DNA of 64,000 bases from Pseudomonadota bacterium (GTDB lineage Bacteria > Pseudomonadota > Gammaproteobacteria > Burkholderiales > Rhodocyclaceae), in NCBI GenBank assembly GCA_018241685.1, contig JAFEDJ010000022.1:1-64000 (forward strand), written 5' to 3'. Positions 48,342 to 61,863 of the stretch are shown here, in pieces. Position 1 is the stretch's first letter. Each line of letters starts with the position of its first letter. Under the pieces are notes generated by a model. The model searched no databases, was not told where the DNA came from, and saw only the letters and a list, made by a program, of their open reading frames with translations. The position numbers and the translations under genes are program-made.

Positions 48342-48689
48342 ATGCGCAAACTGTTCTCTTCTGTACTGCTGGTAGCTGCCCTTTCCGGTTGCACTGCCGT
48401 CGGCGACTTTTTCAAACCCTACAGAATCGATGTCCGGCAGGGCAATTTCGTGACCCAGGAAATGGTGTCTCAGCTCAAGTCCGGAATGACGCGGGATCAG
48501 GTGCGTTTCGTGCTTGGGACGCCGCTGGTGACCGATGTCTTTCATTCGGATCGCTGGGACTACATCTACCGTTTTCAGCCAGGCAAGGGCAGCCTGCAGG
48601 AGCGCCGCCTTACCGTGATTTTCGAGGACGGCAAGCTCGCGCGACTCGAAGGAGATGTCCGCGCAGGCGAGGCGCCTTCGCAACCCTGA
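48342..48689 (+). CDS. bamE: Outer-membrane assembly lipoprotein BamE
   Basis: Part of the BAM complex that inserts outer-membrane proteins. 115 residues from ATG 48342 (MRKLFSSVLLVAALSGC), with lipobox LSGC at about 14-17; ATG 48315 would lengthen the signal peptide without reason. The SmpA/OmlA fold is clear: VTQEMVSQLKSGMTRDQVRFVLGTP, then DVFHSDRWDYIYRF and RLTVIFEDGKLARLEGD. TATGAT at 48269-48274 in the fur-bamE gap may be its -10 box. dapB follows after 47 bases. Confidence 0.94.
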   Translation: MRKLFSSVLLVAALSGCTAVGDFFKPYRIDVRQGNFVTQEMVSQLKSGMTRDQVRFVLGTPLVTDVFHSDRWDYIYRFQPGKGSLQERRLTVIFEDGKLARLEGDVRAGEAPSQP

Positions 48690-48736
48690 CGGGCGGGTCC
48701 GGCGGAACCTCTTAATATGTTTATTCCGGAATTTTC

Positions 48737-49543
48737 ATGACTCAAGTTCGTATCGCGATTGCCGGTGCCTCCGGCCGAATGGGGCGGATGCTCATCGAGG
48801 CAACCCTGAAGGATCCGGAGACTGTGCTGGTCGCCGCCTTCGAGCGCTCGGAGAGTGCCTTCATCGGCAAGGATGCCGGCGATCTGGTCGGTGCTCCGTG
48901 CGGCGTGGCCATCACCAGCGATGTGGCCGTCGGGCTGGTGCAGGCGGATTGCCTGATCGACTTCACGCGGCCGGAAGGGACCTTGCATCATCTCCAGCTG
49001 GCGAAGGCAGCCGGCTGCGGCATTGTGATCGGCACGACGGGTTTCTCGGCTGAGGAAAAGGCCGTGATTGGCGCCGTAGCGCAAGACATCCCCGTAGTCT
49101 TCGCGCCGAACATGGCGGTCGGAGTGAACGCAGTCTTCAAGCTGCTGGACGTGGCCGCGCGGATTCTCAACGAAGGCTACGACGTGGAGATCATCGAGGC
49201 GCATCATCGCCTCAAGGTCGATGCACCGTCCGGCACCGCGTTGCGCATGGGGGAAGTGGTTGCGTCGGCGCTGGGGCGCGATCTCGAGTCGTGTGCTGTT
49301 TATGGCCGCGAAGGCGTGACCGGGGAGCGCGACGGGCAGACCATCGGCTTTGCGACCGTGCGGGGCGGGGACATCGTGGGTGACCATACCGTGCTGTTTG
49401 CGGGGATCGGTGAGCGCATCGAGATCACTCACAAATCGGGCAGCCGCATGCCCTACGCGCTGGGGAGTCTGCGCGCTGCGCGTTTCATCGCTGGGCGCAA
49501 GGCGGGGCTGTTCGACATGCAGGATGTGCTTGGCCTGAAGTAA
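48737..49543 (+). CDS. dapB: 4-hydroxy-tetrahydrodipicolinate reductase
   Basis: Reduces the DapA product to tetrahydrodipicolinate on the way to DAP and lysine. 268 residues. N-terminal NAD(P) motif [45 protein letters not shown], and the catalytic [18 protein letters not shown]. It probably forms an operon with bamE. A hairpin follows just after the stop. Confidence 0.97.
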   Translation: MTQVRIAIAGASGRMGRMLIEATLKDPETVLVAAFERSESAFIGKDAGDLVGAPCGVAITSDVAVGLVQADCLIDFTRPEGTLHHLQLAKAAGCGIVIGTTGFSAEEKAVIGAVAQDIPVVFAPNMAVGVNAVFKLLDVAARILNEGYDVEIIEAHHRLKVDAPSGTALRMGEVVASALGRDLESCAVYGREGVTGERDGQTIGFATVRGGDIVGDHTVLFAGIGERIEITHKSGSRMPYALGSLRAARFIAGRKAGLFDMQDVLGLK

Positions 49544-49569
49544 ATCGGCCAATCGCGGTTCAAGCCGCG

Positions 49570-49598
49570 GGACATCCTGCCGATATGGCAGGGTGTCC
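49570..49598 (+). other. Strong hairpin overlapping the first start codon of the hybrid kinase
   Basis: GGACATCCTGCC (49570-49581) pairs with GGCAGGGTGTCC (49587-49598), 12 bp with one G-T wobble and loop GATAT. The ATG at 49585 begins inside the 5-base loop and runs into the 3' arm. No T tract follows. It could be a dapB mRNA end or a translational switch for the downstream gene. Confidence 0.7.
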
Positions 49599-52233
49599 AA
49601 CCGTGGTTGTGGAGGGGGTGCCCTCGCATCCATACGTTTGTCGTCGTGAGGCCGCCGTTTTGACCGATCCAGCGATCACCCCCTTTCTTGCTGATGCCGA
49701 ACTTGGGCAGGCGCTGAGGGCCTTTGTGGCCGGAGGTGTTGCGGCGGGAGCGATCCAGCCGATGGGTGACGTTCTGTGTGCGCCGGCAGGGGAAATCCTT
49801 GAGGCCTTGCGGGGGCTGCTTCTATCCCAGGAGGCCGCAAGGCGGGAGGCGCAGGATCTGCGCGAGCGTCTGGGGCTTGCCATGCAGAATACCGAGGCAG
49901 GCCTGTGGGACTGGGACCTTCTCGATGGCACGCTGGTCATGGATGCGCGCTGGCAGGAAATGCTGGGTTATGGTGTCGCGGAACTGTCCAGCGATTTTTC
50001 CTCCTGGATGCCGCTGTTGCATGCGGACGACCGGGAGTTACTGCATCACCACGTGGTGGCGCATCTGCGTGGAGAGCTGGATTGCTTCGAAGCGCAGTTC
50101 CGGATCCTCGACAAGACTTCCACGTGGCGGTGGATTCTCGTCAAGGGGCGGGCGAGTGGTCGCGGTAGCGACGGTCGCTGGCTCCGCATGATGGGGATAT
50201 ACCGGGACATCACCCGCGCCAAGAGCGCCGAGCTCGAGCTGTTGCACGCCAAGGAGCAGGCGGAGGCGGCCAATCGGGCCAAGAGTGATTTTCTGGCCAA
50301 CATGAGCCATGAGATCCGCACGCCAATGAATGGCATCATCGGCATGACGGAGTTGGTGCTCGATACGCGACTCGATGACGAGCAGCGGGAGTATCTGAAC
50401 ACCGTCAAGAGTTCGGCGGATTCCCTGTTGCACATCATCAATGATGTGCTCGATTTTTCGAAGATCGAGGCCGGGTGGCTGAATCTTGAGCAGGTCGAGT
50501 TCTCCTTGCCTGGCCTGCTCGGCGACACCATGAAATCCCTTGCCCTGCGGGCGTATCAAAAGGGGATTGAGTGCTTCTACTACGTGGGGCCCGAGGTTCC
50601 AGCTGTCTTGATCGGGGATCCCACCCGCCTGCGCCAGGTGCTGACCAATCTTGTCGGGAATGCAATCAAATTCACTGACAAGGGGGAGGTTGAGGTCGTC
50701 GTTCGTGCCCGGCTGCTGGAAGATCGCGGCGCGCTCCTCGAAGTCGATGTGCGTGACTCCGGGATCGGTATTGCCGAGGACAAGCACACTGCGATTTTTG
50801 GCGCGTTCTCCCAGGCTGACGAGTCGACGACCCGAAAGTATGGTGGGACAGGGTTGGGCCTGGCGATCAGCAAGCGGATTGTCGAGCTGATGGGGGGCGT
50901 CATCAGCGTATCGAGCGGGCTCGGTCAAGGCAGCACTTTCAGTTTCTCGGTGCACGTCGATGTGCCAGCCCAGCCGCTCGCCGATAGGCCTGTCTTTGGC
51001 GCGCGCCGTGTTCTTGTGGCTGCTGGAAATCAGGCGCTGCGCCGTTGTGTTGGATTGCAGCTCAGGTCCTTGGGGTTGGATGTCAGGGATGTGGCGGATG
51101 GAGAGGCGCTTCTTGCTCAGCTGCAGGCGGCACAGGCGGGGAATGCGCCGTATGACTGGCTGCTGATGGATGCGGCGATGCCGGCGCCGGGCGGTTATGC
51201 GTTGGCTGAAAGGCTGATCAAGGGGTGGCCGCGCCTGGATCGTCTGGTCATGATGCTTGATGGCAATGCGCAGCGTGGTGATTCCGCGAAGTGTGAGCAG
51301 TTCAAGATCGGCGCTCGTCTGATCAAGCCATTTTCCGAACTTGATCTGATCGATGCGCTACGCCTGTCGTTGCAGGGGGGGGTAGTCGAGGAAGAGCGTT
51401 TCCTTGTCGATGAACTCCCTGTGGTTCCGCGGTCGGTCACGCCTCCTGGGCGTGCGTACGGCATCCTGTTGGTCGAGGACAACCCGGTTAATCAGACCGT
51501 GGCCGTCAAGATGCTGGAGAAGGCGGGGCACTCGATCACCTTGGCATCGAACGGCCAGGAGGCGGTCGACTGTTTCGACCGGGGGCGCTTCGACCTGATC
51601 TTGATGGATGTCCAGATGCCGGTCATGGGGGGGTTCGAAGCCACGCAGGCTATCCGGGCGCGGGAGGCTAGGCGCAGTTGGGCAGCTGGAGGTCACTGGA
51701 AGTTCACACCGATCATCGCCATGACGGCACATGCAATGCAGGGCGATCGTGATCGCTGTTTAATGGCCGGAATGGACGATTACATTGCCAAACCCATCAA
51801 ACCGGCAGAGCTTTTTGCGGCGATCGGGCGCGTCATGGGGGGAGAGCGGGAGGAAGACGGGGGGGCGCCCTGTATCGATCTTGGGGGTGGAAGCGATGTG
51901 GCAGACTTGGCCGCTACGCTGGAATTGCTTGACGGGGATGAGTCTGCCTTGCAGCAGCTGATCACACTTTTCTTCAATGATCTGGAGCGCAATCGCAAGG
52001 CGCTGGAGCAGGCTCAGCGTGCTGGCGATTTTGCTGGGATCCGTAATCTCGCTCATTCGATCAAGGGTTCGGCAGGGGTGTTCAACGCCGAGCTTGTCGT
52101 GGCTGTCGCGCAGCGCCTGGAGGTGGCGGGGAAGAATGATGACGGGGCTGCCGTGTGCCGTGAGTTGCCGGAACTTCTTGAGGCGCTTGGCCACCTTGCG
52201 GGGGTGCTGCGCAGGGCGCGGAAGGCGACGTAG
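49585..52233 (+). CDS. Soluble hybrid sensor histidine kinase (PAS-HK-REC-REC-HPt)
   Basis: 882 residues if started at ATG 49585. Alternative starts are GTG 49603, 49609 or 49618, or TTG 49660 with GAGG upstream. No transmembrane helix is visible, so it senses a cytosolic signal. Order: unknown N-terminal part, PAS about 95-215 ([15 protein letters not shown], then YRDITRAK), HisKA with His242 ([12 protein letters not shown]), HATPase ([34 protein letters not shown]), a first receiver about 472-595, a second receiver with Asp675 ([12 protein letters not shown]), and HPt with His824 ([10 protein letters not shown]). The first receiver keeps Asp529 and KPF but has VAAGN in place of the acidic pair, so it is probably inactive. 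No response-regulator output gene is adjacent. Confidence 0.9.
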   Translation: MAGCPTVVVEGVPSHPYVCRREAAVLTDPAITPFLADAELGQALRAFVAGGVAAGAIQPMGDVLCAPAGEILEALRGLLLSQEAARREAQDLRERLGLAMQNTEAGLWDWDLLDGTLVMDARWQEMLGYGVAELSSDFSSWMPLLHADDRELLHHHVVAHLRGELDCFEAQFRILDKTSTWRWILVKGRASGRGSDGRWLRMMGIYRDITRAKSAELELLHAKEQAEAANRAKSDFLANMSHEIRTPMNGIIGMTELVLDTRLDDEQREYLNTVKSSADSLLHIINDVLDFSKIEAGWLNLEQVEFSLPGLLGDTMKSLALRAYQKGIECFYYVGPEVPAVLIGDPTRLRQVLTNLVGNAIKFTDKGEVEVVVRARLLEDRGALLEVDVRDSGIGIAEDKHTAIFGAFSQADESTTRKYGGTGLGLAISKRIVELMGGVISVSSGLGQGSTFSFSVHVDVPAQPLADRPVFGARRVLVAAGNQALRRCVGLQLRSLGLDVRDVADGEALLAQLQAAQAGNAPYDWLLMDAAMPAPGGYALAERLIKGWPRLDRLVMMLDGNAQRGDSAKCEQFKIGARLIKPFSELDLIDALRLSLQGGVVEEERFLVDELPVVPRSVTPPGRAYGILLVEDNPVNQTVAVKMLEKAGHSITLASNGQEAVDCFDRGRFDLILMDVQMPVMGGFEATQAIRAREARRSWAAGGHWKFTPIIAMTAHAMQGDRDRCLMAGMDDYIAKPIKPAELFAAIGRVMGGEREEDGGAPCIDLGGGSDVADLAATLELLDGDESALQQLITLFFNDLERNRKALEQAQRAGDFAGIRNLAHSIKGSAGVFNAELVVAVAQRLEVAGKNDDGAAVCRELPELLEALGHLAGVLRRARKAT

Positions 52234-52258
52234 TTTGTCTGTATTCCTACAGTCGGGT

Positions 52259-52288
52259 TTGCCGGGAGAAGTGGCTTCAGGCTATAAT
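52259..52288 (+). promoter_or_regulatory. Probable sigma-70 promoter of carAB
   Basis: TTGCCG (52259-52264), 18 bases, then a perfect TATAAT (52283-52288). It lies 26 bases after the stop of the hybrid kinase and about 100 bases before the carA start. Confidence 0.65.
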
Positions 52289-52301
52289 TAGAAAGTTTCT
52301 T

Positions 52302-52332
52302 ACGGGATGGCCTTCAGGGCGATCCCGTTTTT
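52302..52332 (+). terminator. Hairpin with T tract between carA promoter and carA start
   Basis: ACGGGAT (52302-52308) and ATCCCGT (52322-52328), with inner pairs GCC/GGC and loop near TTCA, followed by TTTT(T). It begins about 14 bases downstream of the TATAAT box, so it would form at the very start of the carAB transcript. It may be a terminator for the kinase gene, a carAB attenuator, or both. Confidence 0.7.
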
Positions 52333-52391
52333 CATGTGTAGCCCGGCTACGCATGCAAGTCGTCCAATCACAAGATTTCGAGGAGTTCGCC

Positions 52392-53534
52392 GTGTCAGCT
52401 TTCCCGCCCGCCATTCTTGTTCTTGCCGACGGGACGGTGTTCTACGGCAAAGGCATCGGGGCCATTGGTGCAACGGTCGGCGAGGTGGTGTTCAACACCG
52501 CCATGTCCGGCTACCAGGAAATCCTTACCGACCCGAGCTACTGTAGCCAGATCGTCACGCTCACCTATCCGCACATCGGAAACACAGGCATCAATCGGGA
52601 AGACAATGAAGCCACCAAGGTCTTTGCTTCCGGCCTGGTGATTCGAGATCTGCCGCTGGTGGCGTCCAACTGGCGTAGCGAGCAGTCGCTGGATGCCTAT
52701 CTCAAGGCCGAGAACATCGTCGCGATCGCTGGTATCGACACCCGCAAGCTCACGCGCATCCTGCGTGAAAAGGGTGCCCAGAGCGGCTGTATCGTCACGG
52801 CGGCAACGGCTGCCGAACTGAACGTGGAGGCCGCGCTGGCGCAGGCCCGGGCATTCCCGGGGCTCGCCGGCATGGATCTCGCCAAGGTTGTGTCCGCCAC
52901 CGAGTCCTATCCCTGGACGGATGGCGAGTGGCGCCTGGACGCCGGTTATGTGGCTCAGGAAAACCCGCGTTTCCACGTCGTGGCCTACGACTATGGCGTC
53001 AAGCGCAACATCCTGCGCATGCTGGCCGAGCGCGGCTGCCGCCTGACGGTGGTGCCCGCCCAGACTCCCGCTGCGGACGTGCTGGCCCTTAATCCGGATG
53101 GCGTCTTCCTGTCCAATGGGCCTGGCGATCCGGAGCCCTGCGACTACGCCATCGCGGCGATCCAGCAGGTGCTTGCAAAGGGTATTCCGACCTTTGGCAT
53201 CTGCCTGGGCCACCAGCTGCTTGCCCTGGCGTCCGGGGCCAGGACCATGAAGATGAAGTTCGGCCACCACGGCGCGAACCATCCCGTGAAGGATCTCGAT
53301 TCCGGCCAGGTGCTGATCACCAGCCAGAATCATGGTTTTGCTGCTGATGTCGCGACGCTGCCCGCTAACGTGCGGGTGACCCATGTGTCGCTGTTCGATG
53401 GCAGCCTGCAGGGCTTGGCGCGTACCGATGTGCCGGCCTTCTCCTTCCAGGGACACCCGGAGGCGAGCCCCGGTCCGCACGACGTGGCCTACCTGTTTGA
53501 TCGATTCATTGCGCTGATGGAGGCGAGGAGCTGA
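52392..53534 (+). CDS. carA: Carbamoyl phosphate synthetase, small (glutaminase) subunit
   Basis: Hydrolyses glutamine to supply ammonia to CarB for arginine and pyrimidine synthesis. 380 residues from GTG 52392 ([19 protein letters not shown]), with CGAGGAG 6-8 bases upstream; an ATG at 52353 would add 13 residues lying over the leader. The class I glutaminase triad includes Cys271 in [12 protein letters not shown] and the His/Glu pair in [13 protein letters not shown]. The N-terminal [17 protein letters not shown] block is conserved. carB follows after 71 bases. Confidence 0.97.
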   Translation: MSAFPPAILVLADGTVFYGKGIGAIGATVGEVVFNTAMSGYQEILTDPSYCSQIVTLTYPHIGNTGINREDNEATKVFASGLVIRDLPLVASNWRSEQSLDAYLKAENIVAIAGIDTRKLTRILREKGAQSGCIVTAATAAELNVEAALAQARAFPGLAGMDLAKVVSATESYPWTDGEWRLDAGYVAQENPRFHVVAYDYGVKRNILRMLAERGCRLTVVPAQTPAADVLALNPDGVFLSNGPGDPEPCDYAIAAIQQVLAKGIPTFGICLGHQLLALASGARTMKMKFGHHGANHPVKDLDSGQVLITSQNHGFAADVATLPANVRVTHVSLFDGSLQGLARTDVPAFSFQGHPEASPGPHDVAYLFDRFIALMEARS

Positions 53535-53605
53535 AGCCGATCGTCACGGTGGTGCGCCGCGCCGCACCAGTTCTCGATCAACCGCTTTCCAGTCTCTGAA
53601 GAACC

Positions 53606-56826
<3,221 letters not shown>

Positions 56827-56830
<4 letters not shown>

Positions 56831-57303
56831 ACAAGGTACCGCTGACCGTTGCTGGCGCAGAGCTGCTGCGCCAGGAGTTGCACCGTCTGAAGACCGTCGA
56901 CCGTCCGGACGTTATCGCGGCGATTGCCGAGGCGCGTTCTCATGGCGATCTCTCCGAAAACGCCGAGTACGACGCGGCCAAAGAGCGGCAGGGCTTCATC
57001 GAGGGGCGTATCCGGGAGGTGGAAGGGAAACTTTCCAACGCCCAGATCATCGACCCCAAGTTGCTTGATGCGGATGGGCGTTGTGTCTTCGGTGCCACGG
57101 TGGAGCTTGAGGACCTGGATAACGGCGAATCGGTGACTTACCAGATCGTCGGTGACGACGAGGCCGACATCAAAGCAGGCAAGATCGCGATTAGCTCTCC
57201 TATCGCCCGTGCATTGATCGGCAAGTTCGCAGGTGACGTTGCCGAGGTACTGGCGCCAGGCGGTGTGCGTGAGCTTGAACTGATCAACGTTCGTTACGAG
57301 TAA
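56827..57303 (+). CDS. greA: Transcription elongation factor GreA
   Basis: Rescues backtracked RNA polymerase by stimulating cleavage. 158 residues: N-terminal coiled coil with the acidic tip ([20 protein letters not shown], containing the key Asp/Glu pair) and C-terminal FKBP-like domain ([21 protein letters not shown], then [13 protein letters not shown]). It starts within the carB stop region (ATGA). Confidence 0.97.
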
Positions 57304-57314
57304 GTCACCAGCTC

Positions 57315-57776
57315 ATGCCCCGATTTGCCGAATACGTTTACAGCACCCTGATCACCCTGTGGGTCGGGGCGCTGTGGGCGATCGGCTACCTTGCCGCGCC
57401 CACGTTGTTCCGGTTGCTCGACGATCGGATGCTCGCTGGGCGATTGGCGGGCGAGATGTTTACCTATGTCGCATGGCTGGGCTTGGCGTCCGCCGGCTAC
57501 CTGCTAGTGTTTGTGGCGCTCCGCAAGAATGCTGCTGCTTTCAAGAGCGGCGTCTTCTGGGTGGTTTTCCTCATGCTGCTGCTGACCGTGGCCGGCCATT
57601 TCGGAATCCAGCCTATTCTGGCGCAGCTCAAGGAGGACTCCATGCCGCGCGAAGTCATGGAAAGCGCCCTGCGCAGCCGGTTCATGGCCTGGCATGGCGT
57701 TTCCAGTGTTGTCTATTTGGTGGAAAGTCTGCTTGGCCTGCTGTTGGTGGTTTGGCAGGACAAGGGTTTGCGCTGA
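57315..57776 (+). CDS. DUF4149-family membrane protein
   Basis: 153 residues with four hydrophobic segments: about 10-30, 50-70, 78-98 and 128-148. The first, TLITLWVGALWAIGYLAAPTLF, is the DUF4149/TMEM205-like signature. The function is unknown; greA followed by this gene is a usual order in betaproteobacteria. The gap to greA is 11 bases, so it is probably the last gene of the carAB-greA operon. It converges with yhbY. Confidence 0.85.
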   Translation: MPRFAEYVYSTLITLWVGALWAIGYLAAPTLFRLLDDRMLAGRLAGEMFTYVAWLGLASAGYLLVFVALRKNAAAFKSGVFWVVFLMLLLTVAGHFGIQPILAQLKEDSMPREVMESALRSRFMAWHGVSSVVYLVESLLGLLLVVWQDKGLR

Positions 57777-57786
57777 TCGACGTCGT

Positions 57787-58242
57787 TCAGGAGTCGTCGG
57801 ATTGGCGCCGCGGCCCTTTGCCGGGAGTCGCGAACCAGTAATCCTTCTTGGCGCCAGCCTTCTTCTTCAAAGAAGCGATGCCCCGGTGGGAGGACAGCGC
57901 CTTGGCGGACTTCGCCTTGGCCAGCGGTTTTTTCGGCCGATCGGTGGAAGGAGTTCGAGTGGCTTCCTGTTCGCGCTTTTCCCGCCATACGATCAGAGTC
58001 TTACCGATATGCTGAACAGCGGCGGCGCCGAGTTCGGTGCAGATGCTGGCGAGAATGGATTCCCGAAGACTGCGATCGTCACCGTAGACGCGGACCTTGA
58101 TGAGTTCGTGAGCCTGCAGGGCGTGATCGATCTCCTTGAGCACGGCAGGCGTCAGGCCATTGCCGGCAACGCTGACCACGGGGTGAAGGTGGTGGGCTTG
58201 TGCGCGGAATGCGCGGCGCTGTGCGGGCGACAGTTCAATCAT
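57787..58242 (-). CDS. yhbY: YhbY/CRS1-type RNA-binding protein with basic C-terminal extension
   Basis: 151 residues from ATG 58242 ([19 protein letters not shown]); ATG 58254 (MSCKMIEL) is possible. The CRM domain fills about 1-97, with [21 protein letters not shown] and [12 protein letters not shown]. In E. coli YhbY is about 97 residues and associates with pre-50S ribosomes. Here about 50 extra Lys/Ala-rich residues follow ([25 protein letters not shown]). It is divergent from rlmE, with 38 bases between start codons. Confidence 0.9.
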   Translation of the reverse strand: MIELSPAQRRAFRAQAHHLHPVVSVAGNGLTPAVLKEIDHALQAHELIKVRVYGDDRSLRESILASICTELGAAAVQHIGKTLIVWREKREQEATRTPSTDRPKKPLAKAKSAKALSSHRGIASLKKKAGAKKDYWFATPGKGPRRQSDDS

Positions 58243-58280
58243 TTTGCAACTCATTGAAAAAAGGGCGTAATTGTAGCGCG

Positions 58281-58901
58281 ATGAAGCGTACCAAGACCAG
58301 TAAATCGTGGATGATGGAGCATGTGAATGATCCGTTCGTGCAGCGCGCCAAGACTGAAGGGTGGCGTGCGCGGGCGGCATACAAGCTCATGGAAATCGAT
58401 GAAAAGGACAAGTTGATCCGCCCCGGTATGGTGGTCGTTGATCTTGGGGCGGCTCCGGGCTCCTGGAGTCAGGTCGCCATTGGGCGGGTGGGCGCGCAGG
58501 GCCGGGTCTTCGCGCTGGATTTGCTGCCGATCGAGCCCATCAATGGTGTCGAGTTCATGCAGGGCGATTTCCATGACGAGGAATTTGTGGCTCGGTTCGA
58601 GGCACAGCTGGAAGGGCGGGGGGTTGATCTCGTGATGTCGGATATCGCGCCGAACATTTCAGGCATCCCTACCAGCGATCAGGCACGCTCGATTCATCTG
58701 GCTGAACTGGCCTTGGAGTTTGCGAATCAACACTTGAATCCGGGTGGGAAATTCCTGGTCAAGGTGTTCCAGGGGCAGGGCTTTGATGAGTTTCGCAAGG
58801 AGGTGGAGCGTGTCTTCAAGTCTGTCGTCGTGCGCAAGCCCCAGGCATCCCGCGGGCGTAGTTCCGAGGTGTATCTGCTGGGCTTCGGATTGCGGGCTTA
58901 G
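58281..58901 (+). CDS. rlmE: 23S rRNA (uridine-2'-O)-methyltransferase RlmE
   Basis: Methylates U2552 of 23S rRNA in the peptidyl-transferase A loop using SAM. 206 residues from ATG 58281 ([19 protein letters not shown]). The SAM motif is [15 protein letters not shown] and the K-D-K-E tetrad is represented by [23 protein letters not shown] and the SSEVYLL end. The rlmE-ftsH pair (formerly ftsJ-ftsH) is a known heat-shock operon in E. coli. TTGCAA (58244-58249), 18 bases, TAATTG (58268-58273) is a possible promoter; no sigma-32 boxes were seen. Confidence 0.96.
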   Translation: MKRTKTSKSWMMEHVNDPFVQRAKTEGWRARAAYKLMEIDEKDKLIRPGMVVVDLGAAPGSWSQVAIGRVGAQGRVFALDLLPIEPINGVEFMQGDFHDEEFVARFEAQLEGRGVDLVMSDIAPNISGIPTSDQARSIHLAELALEFANQHLNPGGKFLVKVFQGQGFDEFRKEVERVFKSVVVRKPQASRGRSSEVYLLGFGLRA

Positions 58902-59014
58902 GTTGGGTATGCCATTGATTCAGGCTATGGTTACGATCATTTGATCCAGCGAACGATCAGACATAGAATCAGTCCACTAGGCTGTGGCCCCAGTCGGGCT
59001 TTCAAGGAATCGTT

Positions 59015-60907
59015 TTGAACAATTTATTCAAGAATCTCGCGATCTGGTTGGTGATAGGCGTCGTTTTGATGACGGTCTTCAACCAGTTCAACAATCGTCA
59101 GGCGGCTCAGAATTCGGTCGAGTACTCCCAGTTCATGGAGGACGCGAAGCAGGGCAAGATCTCGAAGGCGGTTGTGGATGGGCGCACCGTACGAGCCACG
59201 ACTCAGGACGGACGGCAGATCACGGTGTATACGCCGGGGGTGCAGGACATCTGGATGGTCGGAGACCTGATGCGCTACGGTGTGAAGGTCACGGCTTCGA
59301 AGCCTGAGGAAGAGCAGTCCTTCCTAATGAATATTTTCGTGTCTTGGTTTCCAATGATTCTGCTCATCGGTGTATGGGTGTTCTTCATGCGCCAGATGCA
59401 GGGGGGAGGACGTGGCGGCGCGTTCTCGTTCGGGAAGTCCAAGGCCAAGATGCTTGATGAGACTGCCAATACGGTGACTTTTGCCGATGTGGCCGGCTGC
59501 GACGAGGCTAAGGAAGAGGTTGGTGAACTGGTCGAGTTCCTTCGCGATCCCTCCAAGTTCCAGAAGCTCGGAGGCCACATTCCCAAGGGTGTGCTGATGG
59601 TTGGCTCTCCGGGTACTGGTAAGACCTTGTTGGCGAAAGCGATTGCGGGTGAGGCCAAGGTTCCGTTCTTCTCGATCTCCGGTTCGGATTTCGTGGAAAT
59701 GTTTGTTGGCGTCGGGGCTGCACGTGTGCGCGACATGTTCGAGCAGGCCAAGAAGCAGGCTCCCTGCATCATCTTCATCGACGAAATTGACGCAGTGGGT
59801 CGGCAACGTGGGGCAGGCTTGGGTGGCGGCAACGATGAACGTGAACAGACGTTGAACCAGTTGCTGGTCGAGATGGATGGCTTTGAAGGCGTTTCGGGTG
59901 TAATCGTGATTGCTGCGACCAACCGCCCTGACGTTCTTGATCCGGCCTTGCTGCGTCCGGGCCGTTTCGACAGGCAGGTTGTGGTTCCTTTGCCTGATAT
60001 TCGTGGGCGGGAGCAGATTCTGCGGGTCCACATGCGTAAAGTCCCCATTGCACCTGACGTCGATGCGTTGATCCTTGCTCGTGGTTGTCCGGGGTTTGCC
60101 GGTGCTGATCTAGCCAACTTGGTCAATGAGGCAGCGCTCTTTGCGGCCCGTGGCAACAAGCGTCTCGTGGATATGGATGATTTTGAGCGCGCGAAGGACA
60201 AGATCATGATGGGTGCGGAGCGCCGTTCGATGGTCATGCCTGAGGAAGAGCGCCGCAATACTGCGTACCATGAATCTGGCCATGCGATCGTCGCAAAGTG
60301 TCTGACCAAGACGGATCCGGTGCACAAAGTCACGATCATTCCGCGGGGGCGTGCTCTCGGCGTAACGATGCAGTTGCCCGAGCAGGATCGCTATAGCCAA
60401 GACCGCGAGCGTTTGCTGCAGACGATTGCTGTTCTGTTCGGCGGGCGGATCGCCGAAGAGATCTTCATGAATCAGATGACGACTGGTGCGTCGAACGATT
60501 TTCAGCGTGCGACCGACCTTGCCCGTCGGATGGTGACTCAGTGGGGGATGTCGGACAACCTTGGCCCAATGGTTTATGGCGAAGAAGAGGGCGAAGTGTT
60601 CCTCGGGCGCTCGGTCACGACCCACAAGAACATGTCCGAGGCCACCTTGCAGAAGGTGGATGCGGAGATCCGGAGAATTCTGGATCAGCAGTACGCCTTG
60701 GCACGTCGTCTGATCGAGGAAAACCGTGACAAGGCCGAGGCGATGACTGCCGCGCTTCTGGAGATGGAAACCATCGATGCGGACCAGATCGATGACATCA
60801 TGGCCGGGCGGGCTCCGCGGCCGCCCAAGCCTTCATCCCAGCTCCCAAAGCGTCCGAGTGACGACAATACGGGCGCTGCGCCGACGGCACCTGCGCCTGC
60901 GGCTTGA
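59015..60907 (+). CDS. ftsH: ATP-dependent zinc metalloprotease FtsH
   Basis: Membrane AAA+ protease that degrades sigma-32, LpxC and unassembled membrane proteins. 630 residues from TTG 59015 ([19 protein letters not shown]), with AAGGAA 6 bases upstream and no ATG near. Transmembrane helices at about 7-24 and 103-124 flank the periplasmic part. Walker A GSPGTGKT at 197-204, Walker [15 protein letters not shown] region [19 protein letters not shown], and zinc site HESGH at 419-423. The tail is Pro/Ala-rich. A terminator follows. Confidence 0.97.
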   Translation: MNNLFKNLAIWLVIGVVLMTVFNQFNNRQAAQNSVEYSQFMEDAKQGKISKAVVDGRTVRATTQDGRQITVYTPGVQDIWMVGDLMRYGVKVTASKPEEEQSFLMNIFVSWFPMILLIGVWVFFMRQMQGGGRGGAFSFGKSKAKMLDETANTVTFADVAGCDEAKEEVGELVEFLRDPSKFQKLGGHIPKGVLMVGSPGTGKTLLAKAIAGEAKVPFFSISGSDFVEMFVGVGAARVRDMFEQAKKQAPCIIFIDEIDAVGRQRGAGLGGGNDEREQTLNQLLVEMDGFEGVSGVIVIAATNRPDVLDPALLRPGRFDRQVVVPLPDIRGREQILRVHMRKVPIAPDVDALILARGCPGFAGADLANLVNEAALFAARGNKRLVDMDDFERAKDKIMMGAERRSMVMPEEERRNTAYHESGHAIVAKCLTKTDPVHKVTIIPRGRALGVTMQLPEQDRYSQDRERLLQTIAVLFGGRIAEEIFMNQMTTGASNDFQRATDLARRMVTQWGMSDNLGPMVYGEEEGEVFLGRSVTTHKNMSEATLQKVDAEIRRILDQQYALARRLIEENRDKAEAMTAALLEMETIDADQIDDIMAGRAPRPPKPSSQLPKRPSDDNTGAAPTAPAPAA

Positions 60908-60932
60908 GTCTCGGATTCCTGCATTGATTGAC

Positions 60933-60963
60933 GGGCCGGCTCCTGTGTGAGCCGGCCCTTTCA
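60933..60963 (+). terminator. Intrinsic terminator after ftsH
   Basis: Stem GGGCCGGCT (60933-60941) and AGCCGGCCC (60950-60958) with loop CCTGTGTG, followed by TTTCATTT. The T tract is short, so read-through into folP is possible. Confidence 0.75.
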
Positions 60964-60978
60964 TTTAAAGATCACCTT

Positions 60979-61800
60979 ATGTCTTTAGTTCTAGCATGTG
61001 GCCGTTTTCAACTGGATCTCGGTCAGCCCAAGATCATGGCGATCATCAATGTGACCCCGGATTCCTTTTCGGGGCCAGGGTATTTGAGCAGGGATGCTGC
61101 GCTACGAGCGGCCGAGCAGGCCGTTGCCGATGGCGCGGAAATTCTCGATGTTGGTGGTGAGTCTTCACGCCCTGGGGCGCAAGCTGTTTCCGAGCAGGAG
61201 GAGCTCGACAGGGTCATTCCTGTCGTGGAGGCGTTGGCGCAGCTCAACACCCCGATATCTGTGGATACGGTGAAGCCGGTTGTGATGCGTGAGTCGATCC
61301 GTGCAGGGGCGGATATGATCAATGATATCGCCGCGTTCAGGGCTCCGGGTGCGCTCGAGGCCGTAAAAGACAGCGGGGCCGCCCTGTGTGTGATGCATAT
61401 GCAGGGAGAGCCGGGCACAATGCAGCTTGCGCCGACTTATGGCGATGTCCTTATCGATGTGGAGCGGTTTCTGGTGCAGCGGCTTGAGGTATTGCAGCAT
61501 GCCGGGGTGTCAGAGGAACGTATCGTTCTCGATCCCGGCTTTGGCTTCGGTAAGACGCTTGACCACAATCTGGCCTTGCTCAAGGGGCTGGCGGGTTTTT
61601 GTGGCGGACGTCTACCTGTGTTAGTCGGCATTTCCCGCAAGACCATGCTTGGTGAGATCAGCGGTCGACCGGTGGGGGATAGGGTGGTTGTCGGTGCGGC
61701 CGCCGCTTTGGTGGCCGTGCAGAATGGCGCTCGAATCGTGCGGACCCACGATGTGGGAGCGACGCGCGACGTATTGAGGCTGTGGGAGAGGCTTGCCTGA
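60979..61800 (+). CDS. folP: Dihydropteroate synthase
   Basis: Joins p-aminobenzoate and dihydropterin pyrophosphate in folate synthesis; the sulfonamide target. 273 residues from ATG 60979 (MSLVLACGRFQLDLGQP); a frame open to 60928 crosses the terminator and is rejected. Motifs: IMAIINVTPDSFS, DVGGESSRPGA, VDTVKPVV, ALCVMHMQGEPGTMQ and DPGFGFGKTLDHNL, then RTHDVGATRD. The ftsH-folP-glmM order is the same as in E. coli. Confidence 0.97.
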   Translation: MSLVLACGRFQLDLGQPKIMAIINVTPDSFSGPGYLSRDAALRAAEQAVADGAEILDVGGESSRPGAQAVSEQEELDRVIPVVEALAQLNTPISVDTVKPVVMRESIRAGADMINDIAAFRAPGALEAVKDSGAALCVMHMQGEPGTMQLAPTYGDVLIDVERFLVQRLEVLQHAGVSEERIVLDPGFGFGKTLDHNLALLKGLAGFCGGRLPVLVGISRKTMLGEISGRPVGDRVVVGAAAALVAVQNGARIVRTHDVGATRDVLRLWERLA

Positions 61801-61863
61801 GACGGTGGCGAGCAAGCAGTGACAAGATTCGTGCCCGAGTGGCACCGCAGAAGTGGGGGAAAG

